64,000 bases of DNA from Dryomyza anilis (lineage: Eukaryota; Arthropoda; Insecta; Diptera; Dryomyzidae), in contig OX638135.1 in the NCBI GenBank assembly GCA_951804985.1, forward strand, positions 68,552,680 through 68,616,679, in the 5' to 3' direction. Below, piece after piece: positions 21,101-31,827 of the stretch; within the stretch, counting starts at the first letter, position 1; each line of letters begins with the position of its first letter. A program made the position numbers and the translations under genes. A model generated the notes under the pieces. That model was not told where the DNA came from, did no database searches, and was given only the letters and a program-made list of their open reading frames with translations.

Positions 21101-22020
21101 GTTGCGTCGAATAAAATTGTCCGTTACATATCTTCCCATAATGTGCTATTGCAAGATTCAAATTAAAAAAATTTGATCATAGTAGCTCTGAATTAAATGG
21201 CAGAAAATAATTTGTGTCAGTTATAGTCAATACAAAATTTATTTAACGCGAAAATGGCAAACGAAGTGGAAGTGCGAGAAAATATAATTAAAATTTTTCA
21301 AAAACAACCTAGTTGGTCTTTTAAAAAAATTGCCAAGGAGGTAGGGGCTAACCCTAAGACCATTTCTCGCGTTATCAACCGCTTTAATGAAGACCTGAGT
21401 ATTTTTTCAAATAAAAATAAATTACAAAATTCCCAAAGAAATTCCTTGCTTGGCAGGCAATTTGCAGTTGTGGAAAAAGGAGCAGCTCATTCGTGACATC
21501 GGGTACAATTAATAGCGAAATATATGTGAAGGAATGCTTGCAAAAGAGATTGCTTCCAGTTTTACGCCAACATGAAGTGTCCACATTTTTTTGGCCTGAC
21601 CTCGCTTCATGTCACTACAGCAATACGGCCTTAGAGTGGATCCAACAAAATGCAGTGATTTTGGTGTCTAGAGAAGCCAATCCACCAAACTGTCCAGAAC
21701 TCAGGCCGATTGAGAGATACTGGGCTTTAGTAAAAAGGGAGATGAAGACAACAAAACAAGTGGCCAAAAACCTTCAAGACTTTAAAAGAAAGTGGTCTTC
21801 AGCAGCTGTGAGGGTGTCGGACACTACCATTACAACATTAATGGAAGGGGTTCCGGAAAAATTAAAACTTTTTATTAAAAAATATTAATTTCTGTTTTTT
21901 TATATTTTTTGTTTAAATCTAAAAATAATTTGCAAAATAAAATATTTTATTCCTTAAAAATTCGATTACTAGATTTCTAGATTTTTCTTTTTGTAGCGGA
22001 CAATTTTATTCGACGCAGTG
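21100..22020 (+). mobile_element. ITm DD37E transposon, internally deleted copy A
   Basis: Inverted ends tgcgtcgaataaaattgtcc (about 21103) and ggacaattttattcgacgca (about 21997-22016) match the ends of copy B at 54280-55545. Roughly 350 bp of the interior present in copy B are missing here. The outermost few bases differ from copy B, so the borders are approximate. The insertion separates BEL RT from RNase H. Confidence 0.87.
21254..21888 (+). pseudogene. DD37E transposase, internally deleted
   Basis: The first ORF (21254-21496) starts MANEVEVRENIIKIFQKQPS and contains an N-terminal helix-turn-helix (WSFKKIAKEVGANPKTISRV), then runs out of frame after a deletion. The second ORF (21493-21888) carries the C-terminal catalytic part: WPDLASCHYS with the second Asp and ELRPIERYW with the Glu. 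There are 37 residues between them, which defines the DD37E group of the IS630-Tc1-mariner superfamily. The first catalytic Asp lies in the deleted part. The C-terminus ends LKLFIKKY, as in copy B. Non-functional. Confidence 0.88.
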
Positions 22021-22830
22021 GAAGGGCTGGATTGGAATGACCCAGTACCACACCACATAAAAATATAGTGGAATAATTATCGAAATCAACTAAAAAACAT
22101 TGAAAACATCAAGATTCCAAGATGGCTTGGAAGCAACAAATATAGTAAAATTGAACTACATGGTTTCTGCGACGCGTCGCAAGCAGCGTATGCAGCCGCT
22201 GTCTTCGCTGAAGTTATTGACCATAAGGGATCGGTACGAGTGTATTTGCTCCAATCGAAAACAAAGCTAGCATCATTAAAAACTCTCACAATCCCAAAAA
22301 CTGGAATTGTGTGGAGCAACTTTACTTGCAAAATTAGTGAGCAAATTACAAAATCAATTTGATAGAAAAGTTGATAACACTTTCTACTGGACCGATAGCA
22401 TCACTGTACTTTGCTGGATAAGAGGGTTGTCTTATAAGTGGTCTGTGTATGTTGGAAATAGAGTTGCTGAAATACAACACAGTTCAGTGGCGCTACGTAT
22501 CAACTAAAGATAACCCTTCAGATTGTGATTCTCGTGGCATAACTTCTATGGAATTAGTCAATCATCCACTTTGGTGGACTGGACCTTCGTGGTTGTCGCA
22601 ATTAAGTGAAAATTGGCCAGACCAACCTGACACACACTACAACACAAATTTCGAAATGAGGAAATCGAAGATTACCGTAAATTTTGCAAGCAAAAAACAA
22701 TTCAATATCCAGAGTTACTTACAAAATTTTCATTTGCGATGTTACGATTTATTGAAAACGTTTCGTTACATAGTCAACCAACAAATTCAGGACTTTTAAA
22801 AACAAATGAATTAAAAATGCGCTTCTAATA
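22021..22830 (+). pseudogene. BEL/Pao 1 RNase H region, broken
   Basis: After the DD37E insertion the frame reads IPRWLGSNKYSKIELHGFCD then ASQAAYAAAVF, the start of BEL RNase H with its first catalytic Asp (GFCDAS). It continues with VYLLQSKTKLASLKTLTIPK, then (shifted) CGATLLAKLVSKL and FYWTDSITVLCWI with a second Asp, then NVGNRVAEI-type sequence and the DNPSDCDSRG block. Two frameshifts near 22300 and 22450 break it. Confidence 0.83.
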
Positions 22831-24120
22831 CTAATAAAGATGTCGCAGCGAGTAGATTTTGATGCCGAATTGATCCAACCACAAACTGGGAAATGTATAA
22901 ATTCGACCAGCAGAATTTCTGGTCTCTGTCTATTTGTAAACCAATCAGGTGTTCTTCGTGTTGGTGGACGTATACAAAAGTCTAAGTATAATTATGATCT
23001 AAAGTATCCTTTATTATTGTCAAAGCAAAATCCTATATCTATTTTAATATTTTCAGATGCACATACAAAAACACTACATGGTTGGCTTTAGCAGATGCAG
23101 TCATATTGCAATTATTGGATCTTATCTGCTCGCAAGTTAGCAAAAAGGGTGCAACGGCGATGCGTGGTTTGTTTTAAATACAGCGCTACAGCTGCATATC
23201 AAATCATGGGCAATTTACCAGCAGTACGCCTACAACCCACTCGGCCTTTTAAACATAGTGGGGTTGACCCCATTTCAATTAAACAATCAATGGCACGCCA
23301 TTAAGTAACAACAAAGGGATATATATGCATTTTTGTATGCATGGTTACCAAGGCGCTGCATCTTGAAGGAGTTACTAGTCTGTCCACCGAATCATATGTG
23401 GCAGCCTTTCGACGATTTACTTCGCGGCGAGGAATGTGTATCGATTTATATTCTGACTGCGGCACCAATGTTATTGGCGCTAACAAAGAATTTCAGCTAC
23501 TTAATCACAGATGTAGATCTACACTTCCGGACGAATTAGTTCAGCTTTTGGCTAATACTGGTACGACATGGGACTTCATCCCCCCCTGCGTCTTCAAATT
23601 TTTGTGGTAGGCGGCTGTTAAATCCACCAAACATCATTTGCGTCGCATTATGGAGAGTCGAATCCTAACATATAAAGAACTGTGTACGCTGCTTACTAAA
23701 ACAGAGAGCTGCCTTAATTCGAGACCGCTGTGTCCTTTATCAACCGTTGGATTGCGATGCGCTGACGCCATCCCATTTCCTTGTTGGTGAACCAACTCTT
23801 TGTATACCTGATGACGACCTACTGACTTCCAAAATTGATCGTCTTAGCCGCTGGAAAGTAGTTGAAAAATTAAAACAACTATTTTGGAATCGTTGGGTCA
23901 GCGAATATTTGATTCGTATGCAAGCACGACCAAAATGGCTAAAAATACAAAATAATGCAACAGTAGGAAGCCTAGTACTCATGTTGGATGAAAGGTTCCC
24001 TCCAGGACAATGGCCACTAGAGCGAATTCAGCAAGCACATTCCGGAAGAGACGGTTGTGTACGAGTTATAACACTTATTTCTAATGGAAAGATTTACAAA
24101 AGACCAGTATCAAAAATATC
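22831..24120 (+). pseudogene. BEL/Pao 1 integrase, broken; tail resumes at 25071-25134
   Basis: The open frame at 22840-23091 holds SGVLRVGGRI and the His pair of the HHCC zinc domain (DAHTKTLHG). A stop follows, then 23095-23304 has CVVCFKY with the Cys pair. 23341-23610 holds the core start (TKALHLEGVTSLSTESYVAA) with YSDCGTNVIGA, the second catalytic Asp. The part around the catalytic Glu (23610-23700) is shifted (KSTKHHLRRIM, LNSRPL). The C-terminal part (23747-24120) reads GQWPLERIQQAHSGRDGCVR and ends at KIS, where the RTE-like insertion cuts it. Translation resumes at 25071 and stops at about 25134. The core has at least three breaks. Confidence 0.85.
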
Positions 24121-24162
24121 GCCGAACTCCGTCAAAGCGGCACTATCCTCAACAAAAGTGTC

Positions 24163-25047
24163 ATGCTGCTCGCATATGCCGACGATATTGATATCATTGG
24201 CAGGAGCACACGAGCAGTTAGCGCAGCATTCTCCAGATTGGAGAAAGAGTCGCGTCGAATGGGTCTAGCGGTGAACGAGGACAAGACGAAGTTCCTTGTG
24301 TCAAGAAGCAAAAAAGAGTCCGTGCGTCTTGGACAAAAAGCTGATTTTGACACCCACAAGTTCGACATTGTGAAGGACTTCGTCTATCTGGGATCCAGCG
24401 TAAACAGCAACAACGACGTCTATCTGGGATCCAGCGTAAACAGCAACAACGACGTCTATCTGGGATCCAGCGTAATCAGCAACAACGACGTCAGCCTGGA
24501 GATCAAACGGAGAATAACTCTTGCCAACAGGTGCTACTTTGGGCTCAGTAGGCAATTGAGAAGCAGAGCCCTCTCTCGCCGGACAAAAATAACGCTCTAC
24601 AAGTCACTCATCATGCCCGTCCTACTTTATGGTGCAGAAACATGGACGCTGGCCACCACCGATGAGAGAGTACTGGGAGCGTTCGAGAGAAAGATTCTCC
24701 GTAAAATCTTTGGCCCTATCTGCTTTGCTAACGAGTATCGAATCAGGATGAACCACGAGCTGTATGAGTTATTCGAAGACATTGACATAGTCAAGCGCAT
24801 CAAGATCCAGCGGCTTCGCTGGCTAGGTCATGTCGAACGAATGGATGAAAACACTCCAGCCAAGAAGGTGCTTGAATCGAAACTCGAAGGTGGACAGCGT
24901 AGAAGAGGGCGTCCAAATCTGCGTTGGAAAGACCAAGTTGAGGACAACCTGGCAACGCTTGGTATTTCTAACTGGCGTCAGCGCGCGCAAAGTAGATCCG
25001 ACTGGCGCGGCTTCATCTCAGCGGCCAAAACCGATCCACGGTTGTAA
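24163..25047 (+). pseudogene. RTE-like LINE RT C-terminal part (open frame)
   Basis: The 294-codon open frame begins at LLAYADDIDIIGRSTRA, containing the YADD active-site block of a non-LTR RT, followed by FLVS and FVYLGSS. It continues through ILYGAETWTL-like sequence (VLLYGAETWTLATTDERV), the KIFGP block, RWLGHVERMDENTPAKKVLE, RGRPNLRWKDQVEDNL and the C-terminal RSDWRGFISAAKTD. This is the long C-terminal extension typical of RTE-like insect elements. It is intact as a frame but lacks endonuclease and most of the RT, so it cannot be active. The ATG at 24163 is internal. An in-frame triplication sits at 24379-24486. Confidence 0.88.
24379..24486 (+). repeat. Three in-frame copies of a 36-bp unit in the LINE ORF
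   Basis: The unit encoding VYLGSSVNSNND is present three times head to tail (third copy with I for N). The related copy near 45187 has a single unit before it is cut. The length of 36 bp keeps the frame open. Confidence 0.93.
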
Positions 25048-25238
25048 GGGCCATTTAAGTAAGTAAGTTAAGTATCAAAAATATCATTTTTACCTGTTAA
25101 TGAAGAATTGAAAACTTCTACGCCCTCTAATTAGCTGTGAGTCGAGGCACAGCTTGGTCAACTTGGAGACCTAACAAAACCACCTCTAAAGATCATACAT
25201 AAAGGGTTCAAGAACAGATGTTCTTTGTGCGGGGGTAA

Positions 25239-25640
25239 TGTTGGGGAATTAATATCCACTACCCCGTATTTTTCTGAAAGACAGTAACGGTGCGCGCTAT
25301 TTATTTACATTGCACTGATTTGTACTTGTACTTGCTGTTACAATATGTTTAGTTATGTTCAATATGATCAGCATAGCGTTATGCATTTCTTTGTTAGTTT
25401 ATTTGTTCTTGCAAATCTATTATTTGTTGTTATTTTATATGAGCGCAGTCCCGTTTTTCTTTGCCTTTGTAACATATAAGAAACTGTTTGCCTCTATAAT
25501 GTTAAGGTAAAAATTAGAATTAAATCACTTGATTTTTGAAAGTTGAACTCGACTGCCGCGCTGCTGTGGTTCAAAGAGAAAAAGTTCAATAAAACGTTTG
25601 ATAAGTACAGCAACAATGGTATTTCATTTAAACTCATACA
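25239..25640 (+). repeat. 3' LTR of BEL/Pao 1
   Basis: It starts TGTTGGGGAATTA directly after a purine-rich tract (gtgcgggggtaa) and ends actcataca, the same end as the 5' remnant. Length is 402 bp. An aataaa signal lies near 25587. Confidence 0.88.
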
Positions 25641-26637
25641 ATATTGTTGTCAGAAAATGTTATAGGGTGGTCGGCTTCAAGGTGCAAATACGTTATAGAC
25701 TGATTCCTTGGGTTTTAGAAAGAAGATTGCAAAATATATATTTTTTAATTTAATGGGGAAAATGTTCCCCATGTAAAAAGTAAATTTTTAAAAAATTTGA
25801 CTTTTTTTCAAATACACCAATTTTACAAGAGTAACACTAAAAAGGTGCAAAATGGGGCAATTCATACTTATTCACAATTAATTTATCATTGTTCCCCTGT
25901 ATTTGAAATTAAAATATCGCGTCTTAATCGTATTCTTTATCTAAATCGAAATATCTAACTTCAACATGACCGTATCAACAAGAGCCAAATTTAATACGAA
26001 TTATTATTGAATGTATAAACAATTTTTGCGCATTTATTTTAATAAAACTTGGTCAATAGATTTGTATTTGTTTAAGAAATTAATTAAGAAAAATTCAAAA
26101 AGTTAACCAAGTTGTGATGCTTTAAAAAAACATACTTTTTTTTTGAGGAAATTTGGAAAGTTGATATTTAAAAAATTGATATTAGTGGTATCTATTGTAT
26201 ATAGAATTTTACGTATTATTTGATTCAGGTTTGCACTATATTTTTCAAAATCAGTTTATAATTATTAAATTATAATAAAGTTTTCGAATTCGAATTTCGG
26301 ATAAAACGCCAATTTTGATTGTATTTAAATTTTTTTTCTAAATTTGTTCTATTATTTCTAAATACACTACTTGAAATTTGGAGAGGTGTTCTTCCATAAA
26401 GGAGAAACACTTTTATCTATACAATTTTGTAAGAATGACAAACATAGTTTTTAACTTGGAATTAACATAAGGACTTTTTCTGAGCGCTTTAAATTGTACT
26501 CAAAATTACGTTTGACCATTTCTAATAAATGTGAGATATCAATTTTTTAAATTCAATTATTGTTCCAAATTTCTTCATATATTTATTGTAAAGGGTGGTT
26601 TTTTTAGAGGTATAGAACTTTAAATAAGTTTAAAACA
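25641..26637. other. Unassigned AT-rich spacer
   Basis: No coding sequence or repeat relation recognised. Confidence 0.5.
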
Positions 26638-27610
26638 CACACGCTGCAAAAAAAATGACTCTCCCTAACATAATTTTGCCTATATGATTTTTGTGTATAT
26701 CCAATAATATCCTTCAACAACTATGGAGTTAAATAATAAAATAGTCGAATATTTTTCAAATTATCGATTATTACAATGGCAACAATCAAGATTATTAATA
26801 TGGCAACTTGGCGCACTGAAGTTAGAAATTTAATAAGTAGAACGAAGCGGAATAAACTTCAGTACAAAGAGAACGGAGTGTAATTCAGAGCAGCCCACTT
26901 TTGGTGGCAGATGTTGATTCCACCCGTTCCGGTTTTTGAAACCGAGTTGTTAACTTCACTCATATAATTTTATACACTCAGAAGAAAATGTCACATTAAG
27001 TACACGCTGCAAATAAAGGGCTCTCCCAAACACAATTTTGCAGGCATTAATATGTATGTTTGGAATTTTATGTAAACATAATATATAATTGTCTGATAAA
27101 TCCTTTATAAACAGGGTTGTCTTGAGATTTCAACAGTGTTGTAATAAGCTCTGATTTACATTATGATATCACGGAAACATATTGATGTTGCCCCTTAAAA
27201 TGGTACATGTTCAAATAGAAACATAATAATTACTACATCCAAACAAACAAAATATTTGAACCAAAACATAAATATGTTTAAAATATAACATGATTTGGAA
27301 CGACCTGAATATAAGTTGTTTCAGTTCAAAAAGTAGTATGTTTGCATAAAAACATATCTAAATATTTTTGGAAAGGAATCTTGAAAATAAAATAAAAATA
27401 AAATTTTTATTAAAAATCATGAAACATGCACAGTGGGAATTAATAATACTTGGAATAAATAAACAATTGAATTAAAACTGCAAGTACAAGTCTCAGTACA
27501 GCACATAGCGTTGGCAAGGAATTCGCGGAGCCTGTTGTAAAAAACCATGCTGAATTCGGTTTGAAAATAGAAGCACTGATTTTTCAGTTGTGTTTTTTTT
27601 ATGAAATATT
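26638..27610 (-). mobile_element. Unnamed ~630-bp repeat family, minus-strand copy plus a partial end
   Basis: From about 27002 to 27600 the sequence is the diverged reverse complement of 48057-49311. Shared blocks include catttaaaacat-type ends, gatgttgcccctt, cgacctgaatataagtt, cagtacagcacatagcgtt and the terminal motif cgctgcaaataaagggctct then cccaaacacaattttgc. A second, shorter copy of that terminal motif lies at 26640-26690 (cacgctgcaaaaaaaatgact then ctccctaacataattttgcc). No TIRs or coding region were found; class unknown. Confidence 0.75.
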
Positions 27611-27659
27611 TTTGTATGTTGAAATCCTTCTTCGACATTAACTTCCTTGAGCCTTGTAT

Positions 27660-28510
27660 ACTCACTAAGTCCTTTTTACTGTTTAATTTTTTAAAACAAC
27701 TGAGTCTTTTTTACTTTAAGACAGTTTATTTCGTTTTGAAAGTTTGTAAACTTATACTTAACACTAGGTCTTATAACTAGACACTTCAGCTTATCGGAAA
27801 CAATTGATTTTTAGTCTATACCTAACTTCTACATAACACCTCGTATTCTTATAAGTTCACAATAAATTGAGTACTTTCATCATGCTAAAATACCTTAGTA
27901 AGCATTACTAAGTGGCTCATAGGCTAAAATAACTAAATCAGCATTTATTTGTATGATCAGAGTGACCTATTTATTGTGGGCGTACAATACTGGCCGTAGC
28001 CGCGGTAGCTCAGTGGTTAGTGCGTTGGACTGCGAGTCGAAAGGTCCCCGGTTCAAGCCTGGACTGGGGCTAACAACATCTTTTCATAGAAACATTTTTC
28101 TATACCGCGCTACCTCTCGTCAGTAAATGGCAAACCTACGAGAGTAAAAACATTGCCTATGAAAAGCTCTCACCCGCCGTTCGGATTCGGCAATAAACTG
28201 TAGGTCCCACCACTTTGAGTACAAATATAACACGCACAGCTCAAAATGGTGAGAGAGCTCGGCCGAAGTTCTGTACAGGACTGTAGCGCCAAACTATTAT
28301 ATTATTATTACAATACTGGCTATGTTAAGTGTTGTGCCAATACAAATAAATGCTGTCTGTGTTTAACATGCTGGTTAAAATTAATTATATAAATTACGTT
28401 TATATCTATTTTTAATTAAGAGTAACAAAAAAAAATGTAAGTGAGTTTATATTAGTTATGATCTTTACTTATCTAATACTCAATGTAGAGTAGTAATTGA
28501 TAGTTGTGAT
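27660..28510 (-). other. Probable 3' non-coding/LTR region of the errantivirus-like element
   Basis: After the env-like frame ends (28517) the minus strand is non-coding. It contains an aataaa signal (about 27735) and ends near agtccttttt/actaagtcc. No partner LTR exists upstream, so the borders are a guess. The SINE at 27995 interrupts it. Confidence 0.4.
27995..28308 (+). mobile_element. tRNA-derived SINE, full-length, with 12-bp TSD
   Basis: Perfect direct repeats tacaatactggc flank it at 27983-27994 and 28309-28320. The head contains pol III box A (tagctcagtggtta, 28006) and box B (ggttcaagcc, 28050). A SINE body follows (cctacgagagtaaaaacatt; gccgttcggattcggcaata; ggccgaagttctgtacagg) and a (tta)n tail. 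This is the best copy of a family with at least six members in the window. Confidence 0.95.
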
Positions 28511-28516
28511 TTCAAA

Positions 28517-30200
28517 TTATATATAATAAAAACCTGGTCCCGATGTTTTCGTTGCTGACTGCTGCTGTACCGCGTTAGTAGTTTGATGCGTTGTTGTTAC
28601 GTATTTGGCTTCTACTTCATGTGACTTCGTTCGTTGACCTGCTATGGGTGTTGTGGTGTTGGGTTTCTGCGTTGTTGATTTGTGCAATGACCCGATTTTT
28701 TCGAGAGACGATTTCATGTTGGGAAATGTATTTGACACCAGTTCAAGGTTTTGTGCCTTGGTTGCTTCTACATCTATTGTTGCTATTGGTAATTTATTTG
28801 TATTAAATTCGTCAGTTTTTATTGTTGCGTTATTTTTAATTGTCGAGTAATAATGTATGTATAGTATGCCGTAAGACATTAATATGCCGTAAGACATACC
28901 GCTGTTCGGTATTTCATTTTGACGATGAAGTAATTCTTTGCGTTCCTGGTTATCAGTTAATTGTACTAATATTTCGTCGAAATCCCGATGTCCATCTCTT
29001 AATGCTGATCTTATTTTGCTGTGATCTGACACCAAAATCGTTAACGGTGTTTGTGATATATTTGAATACGGTAATGATGACCAATTGCCTTGTAGATTTT
29101 CTATCATAACCGTATGTTCTTCCTTCTTGTATGTTATATTCCTAATGTTTTGATGTGTAAACTCGTATGGCAGTATCATTTGTAGGTTACAAGCTTCATT
29201 TATGGACATGCAACCCAGGCCGGATAGTGTCCATGTGGCTATATTTGAATCACAAACTGTTTCAAAAAATGCTGGTGTATTGAATTTATACAACCATGTG
29301 TTTGATGTCCATAGTTTAACTAATAGGCCTCAACCCCTTTTGATTGCAACATGTCCACAGGTATGTTTAATATCTGGTCTGTGTTGAATCAGCGCGACTT
29401 CGCATAGTTTGTTGCCAGTTGTTAGCATGGTGCCTGGACGTTTAATAATAATAGTTTGGCGCTACAGTCCTGTATAGAACTTCGGCCGAGCTCTCTCACC
29501 ATTTGAGCTGTGCGGGTTATATTTGTACTCAACGTGGTGGGACCTACAGTTTATTGCCGAATCCGAACGGCGGGTGAGAGCTTTTCATAGGCAATGGTTT
29601 TACTCTCGTAGGTTTGACATTTACTGACGAGAGGTAGCGCGGTATAGAAAAATGTTTCTATGAAAAGATGTTGTTAGCCCCAGTCCAGGCTTGAACCTGG
29701 GACCTTTCGGCTCGCAGTCCAACGCACTAACCACTGAGTTACCGCGTTTGCATAGTGTAATTTCTTTGTCCATATTTTGGCTAACAACAATGCATTTGCT
29801 GTGATCTTCATTCGTTAGACCTATGTACTTGCTCCGGTATTCTGCTTCCGATATGTAGTCATATGTTGTTTTAACCAATGCATCCTATTCTTCATTAATC
29901 TTTGTGGGTATTGGGTAAATTTTATATAATGTGAACAACAAATCATCAGGCAGTGGAGTCTTGATGACTATTATTAGGCCGTCTGTGTCTAAGAAAACTC
30001 GTACTGTCGATGCACGGTGAATTTCAAATGATTTTTGAATGAACCATTTCGCCTTTCCTCTTAACGTGAGGCTAGTCAGCATTTCATCTAACTCGCTCTG
30101 GTCTATAATTGTCGGGTGTAATCGTCCCTTGTATAGATTGCCATTTCCATCAGCTGCTGCCCTTGAATTTCGATTAGGTTGGCATTAATTGTAAAATGAA
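28517..30200 (-). pseudogene. Errantivirus-like env gene, split by a SINE
   Basis: Minus-strand open stretches at about 30200-29885, 29878-29756 and 29430-28517 give one protein-like sequence broken by frame changes and the SINE at 29441-29746. The first part has a regular, soluble composition; the middle contains a YIGLTNEDHSKC block that resembles retroelement Env proteins; the last part has Cys residues (SGLGCMSINEACNLQM) and a hydrophobic stretch followed by a Thr/Gln-rich tail. It follows integrase, as env does in errantiviruses. In that family Env is a membrane glycoprotein related to baculovirus F proteins. Several breaks mean no complete product. The identification is by position and recalled resemblance. 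Confidence 0.55.
29441..29746 (-). mobile_element. tRNA-derived SINE, minus-strand copy inside env
   Basis: The plus strand shows the tail (ttaataataatag), the body reversed (cctgtatagaacttcggccg; ttgccgaatccgaacggcgg) and the head reversed with box B (cttgaacc, about 29689) and box A (ccactgagttacc, about 29731). It interrupts the env-like frame directly after an LCK-encoding codon run. No clear target duplication was seen. Confidence 0.9.
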
Positions 30201-31249
30201 TTTCCAATGTATCCATCATGAATAGAAAATGACTTAATCATTTTATATAGTTTTTTTTTTATAAATACTTCTCATTTTACCCCTTAACAATATGTTAAGG
30301 CTATGGCCATAATTATACTTTAAATAGTTATAGTAGTTAAATACATGTGTCAACATGTACTATATGATTTATTTTGGAAACATATATTAATATATGTTTC
30401 TGTATTGTTGTAATGTAAACTGTTTTATTTAGAATCCCAGTAGTACATGGTTAAATGCTAGTCATATTCAATAATACTCAGCTATTTACGCATGCACTAA
30501 CAACGAATTTTTTAAGTATTAGAAAATAAGCGTGCGCGATTTCCTATCATTACATAAATGTATTTGCTATATTAAGTTGTTAAATATTTAATTTTGTACA
30601 TCTCAACTGTACTTATTTATTTTCATTACCGTGTAATGATGAATTTAAAATGTTTGTTAGTTGCTAAATTTTTTAATTATTTTTTTATTTTTCAAACGGG
30701 CATATTTGCATTAACATATTCAGTTTCATAAATGAAATATTAGACAGTTTTATCGCTGCACTAGCTCAGCCGCGGTAGCTCAGTGGTTAGTGCGTTAGTG
30801 CGTGGTTAGTGCGTGATTTTGTTACTTAATTTGTTTAGATTCAATGCTAGTCATTTTCAATTAATACATAGCTATTTTCTTTACGATTTTTTTTTCTGGC
30901 AATATTACATGACATTTTTTGGATTTTATAAATTAATTTATTTAATATCTACATTTAAAAAAAAATGAATAGAAATGAAATAAGGATTAAAAAATAGAAC
31001 TGAAATAAAGATTAAATGAAACATAAAAGAAAAATATATTCTTTTCATGTTCTAGATTTTCTCTTTTCTTTATTTATTTTGTAGTTGCAAATTCGTTAGT
31101 ACATGATGCAATGCCAGTCATTCTCAATATGTAATAATTAGCTATTCTGTCCTGCACTAACTATTTGACTTTATTTAAATGATGTTAAAAATTATTGGTT
31201 CTTGTTGCAGTCAGTGTTTTTTAATTCTACGTAACTATACTGTTGTATG
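30201..31249. repeat. AT-rich spacer with three diverged ~65-bp repeats and a SINE head
   Basis: The motif tacatg--naatgctagtcat followed by ttcaata--acagctattt and gcactaac occurs at about 30442, 30833 and 31096. A SINE head fragment (gccgcggtagctcagtggttagtgcg) lies at 30768-30815 and ends in a local duplication of gtggttagtgcg. The stretch separates the env-like gene from integrase and holds no gene. Confidence 0.6.
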
Positions 31250-31827
31250 CTTTTAACAAATTATTATGAAATTTTTTCGCTTTACCCTTGATACAAATCT
31301 CAGTCGTTACAGGGCTTATTATTGAAAGTACCTCGCATGGTCCCACCCAAACTGGTGAAAATTTATTTTTCCTATTTTGATTTTTTAGTAAAATTTTATC
31401 GCCTACTTTGAATATTATTGGGTGTAATGAGCTATCATAGCTTTGCTTAGATTTTTCTTTGGCTCTGGCTTGATTTTGTACACGATTTCGTGTGTGCGTT
31501 GAATTTGGTATTTTAATAGATTGTTGCTATCATCGGTATTATATACTGGAGAGCATTTTCGTTTAAGATTAGTTGGCATTTCAAAATCGTAGCCGTATAA
31601 AGTACGGAAAGGCGTTTGCCCGGTGGACATATGCATTGTATTATTGTGTACATGCATTGCTGTATTTAACCACTGGTCCCAGTTTGACCCATCCTCTTTC
31701 GCAAAACTTTTGGTATGTTATGTCGTGTAATGATTTCGTCGTAAAATGCCTTTGCTACAGTGTTTGCTTCTGCGTCTGGGATAGCAGCACATATATTTTG
31801 AAAAATCATCTTAAAAAGTTAATATAT
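31250..31827 (-). pseudogene. Errantivirus-like integrase, C-terminal half (other half at 37460-37590)
   Basis: On the minus strand, 37590-37460 reads as the start of an integrase core and breaks off at the codon for a NKYI block where the gypsy copy begins. The sequence continues on the far side at 31827 (TFQDDLSKY-like, then AAIPDAEANTVAKAFYDEII). Part of the core with the catalytic Glu is deleted or shifted. 31657-31415 is open and reads HMSTGQTPFRTLYGYDFE, the typical post-core block, and 31400-31260 is the C-terminal SH3-like part. The zinc-binding N-terminus is missing between RNase H and core. The split proves that the gypsy copy is the younger insertion. Confidence 0.8.

Larger units (their letters stand above)
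24121..25070 (+). mobile_element. 5'-truncated RTE-like non-LTR retrotransposon with 15-bp TSD
   Basis: The insert is flanked by identical agtatcaaaaatatc at 24106-24120 and 25071-25085, the mark of target-primed reverse transcription. It starts within the RT domain and ends after a stop at 25045 with a short UTR and a (taag)n-type tail (taagtaagtaagttaag). The same family is present at 42889-45213, whose 3' part overlaps the first 90 bp here. A 5' truncation of this kind is usual for LINE insertions. Confidence 0.92.
18453..25640 (+). mobile_element. BEL/Pao retrotransposon 1, decayed, with two nested insertions
   Basis: Order on the plus strand: truncated 5' LTR, PBS, gag with Cys/His knuckles, protease, RT, RNase H, integrase, purine-rich tract, full 3' LTR. 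The Gag-Pol order and the motifs (FW-QEE before RT, YLPHH, YVDD, then an HH-CC integrase) are those of BEL/Pao. A DD37E transposon sits between RT and RNase H, and a 5'-truncated RTE-like fragment sits in the integrase C-terminus. Without these two insertions the element is about 5.3 kb. The 5' LTR retains only its last 130 bp. Confidence 0.9.

Noticed and set aside
28003..28080. Possible tRNA gene (boxes A and B, cloverleaf-like start)
   Set aside because: The same head occurs at several SINE copies, always followed by the same body and TTA tail with target duplications, so it is the tRNA-derived head of a SINE, not a tRNA gene.
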